Source: Jimgerdemannia flammicorona | Taxonomy: Eukaryota > Mucoromycota > Endogonomycetes > Endogonales > Endogonaceae | NCBI GenBank assembly: GCA_003990745.1 | Contig: RBNI01002678.1 | Span: 1-17,817 of the forward strand | Direction of reading: 5' to 3' | DNA: 17,817 bases | Shown here: piece after piece, positions 17,752 to 17,817 of the stretch | Layout of the letters: every line of letters begins with the position of its first letter | How positions within the stretch are numbered: the stretch's first letter is position 1 | Position numbers and translations under genes: made by a program | Notes under the pieces: model-generated | What the model was told of the DNA's origin: nothing | The model's database searches: none | Seen by the model: only the letters and a program-made list of their open reading frames with translations

Positions 17752-17817
17752 GAGCATAGATTGTATCAATATTACTATAGACGGCAGCTAATAAAGGGAG
17801 TCCAAGTGACTATAAAA
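17752..17817 (+). terminator. LINE 3' UTR and poly(A) signal
   Basis: A short 3' UTR with AATAAA at 17790-17795 and the terminus tccaagtgactataaaa shared with the other two LINE ends. The window stops where the A tail would begin. Confidence 0.75.

Larger units (their letters stand above)
14669..17817 (+). mobile_element. L1-like LINE, 5'-truncated in the endonuclease domain
   Basis: This G-rich sense strand contrasts sharply with the AT-rich surroundings. It starts abruptly inside LTR D, in the last part of an endonuclease domain, and runs through RT and a C-terminal His/Cys region to a 3' terminus at the window end (AATAAA, then tccaagtgactataaaa). Related 3' termini occur at 1-264 and 894-1325. 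About seven in-frame stops and one 1-base shift break the single frame, and each stop is one C-to-T change from Gln or Arg. The tail and right TSD are outside the window. It appears to be the youngest insertion. Confidence 0.94.

Overview
The window is a stack of nested retrotransposons with no recognisable host gene, tRNA or rRNA gene. The coding remnants (Ty3/gypsy chromovirus, L1-like LINE) and the mutation pattern (C-to-T and G-to-A changes, CpG depletion, many stops at former Gln and Arg codons) suggest a filamentous fungus with RIP-like repeat mutation or methyl-cytosine decay. I cannot name the species.

Layout. The oldest element, 'element 0', is a minus-strand chromovirus. Its 3' LTR (LTR A) lies at 270-2743 and its 5' LTR (LTR D) at 14067 to about 14668. 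Later insertions split it: a LINE fragment inside LTR A (894-1325), a 1.2-kb poly(A) retroposon 'S1' (3516-4703, plus strand), a second chromovirus 'element 1' (5023-11360, minus), a second retroposon copy 'S2' (12126-13323, minus), and a long L1-like LINE in LTR D (14669 to the window end, plus). A LINE 3' fragment at 1-264 precedes LTR A. Target-site duplications (TSDs) of 17, 17, 5 and 18 bp support four of the insertions. For S1, element 1 and S2, removing the insert and one TSD copy brings the element 0 integrase reading frame back together, so the nesting is well supported.

Element 1 is flanked by the 5-bp duplication AGTAA, has 1.46-1.50-kb LTRs ending TGTAAG...CTTACA (with mutated versions), and has a polypurine tract. 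Its degenerate polyprotein runs Gag, CCHC zinc knuckle, trimeric-type dUTPase with all five motifs, aspartic protease, the very start of RT, and then an in-frame jump to a chromodomain stub. RT, RNase H and integrase are absent. Element 0 has the complementary set: Gag N-terminus, RNase H, integrase and chromodomain, with the dUTPase-protease-RT region missing. Both are non-autonomous now.

The right end holds a 5'-truncated LINE with the end of an endonuclease domain, a full reverse transcriptase with FADD, and a C-terminal His/Cys region. It is much less decayed than the rest and is probably the youngest insertion. The most interesting points are the dUTPase domain between nucleocapsid and protease, the two exchanged cargo segments in the LTR U3 regions (one resembling an integrase C-terminus), and the uncharacterised S retroposon present in two full-length copies.
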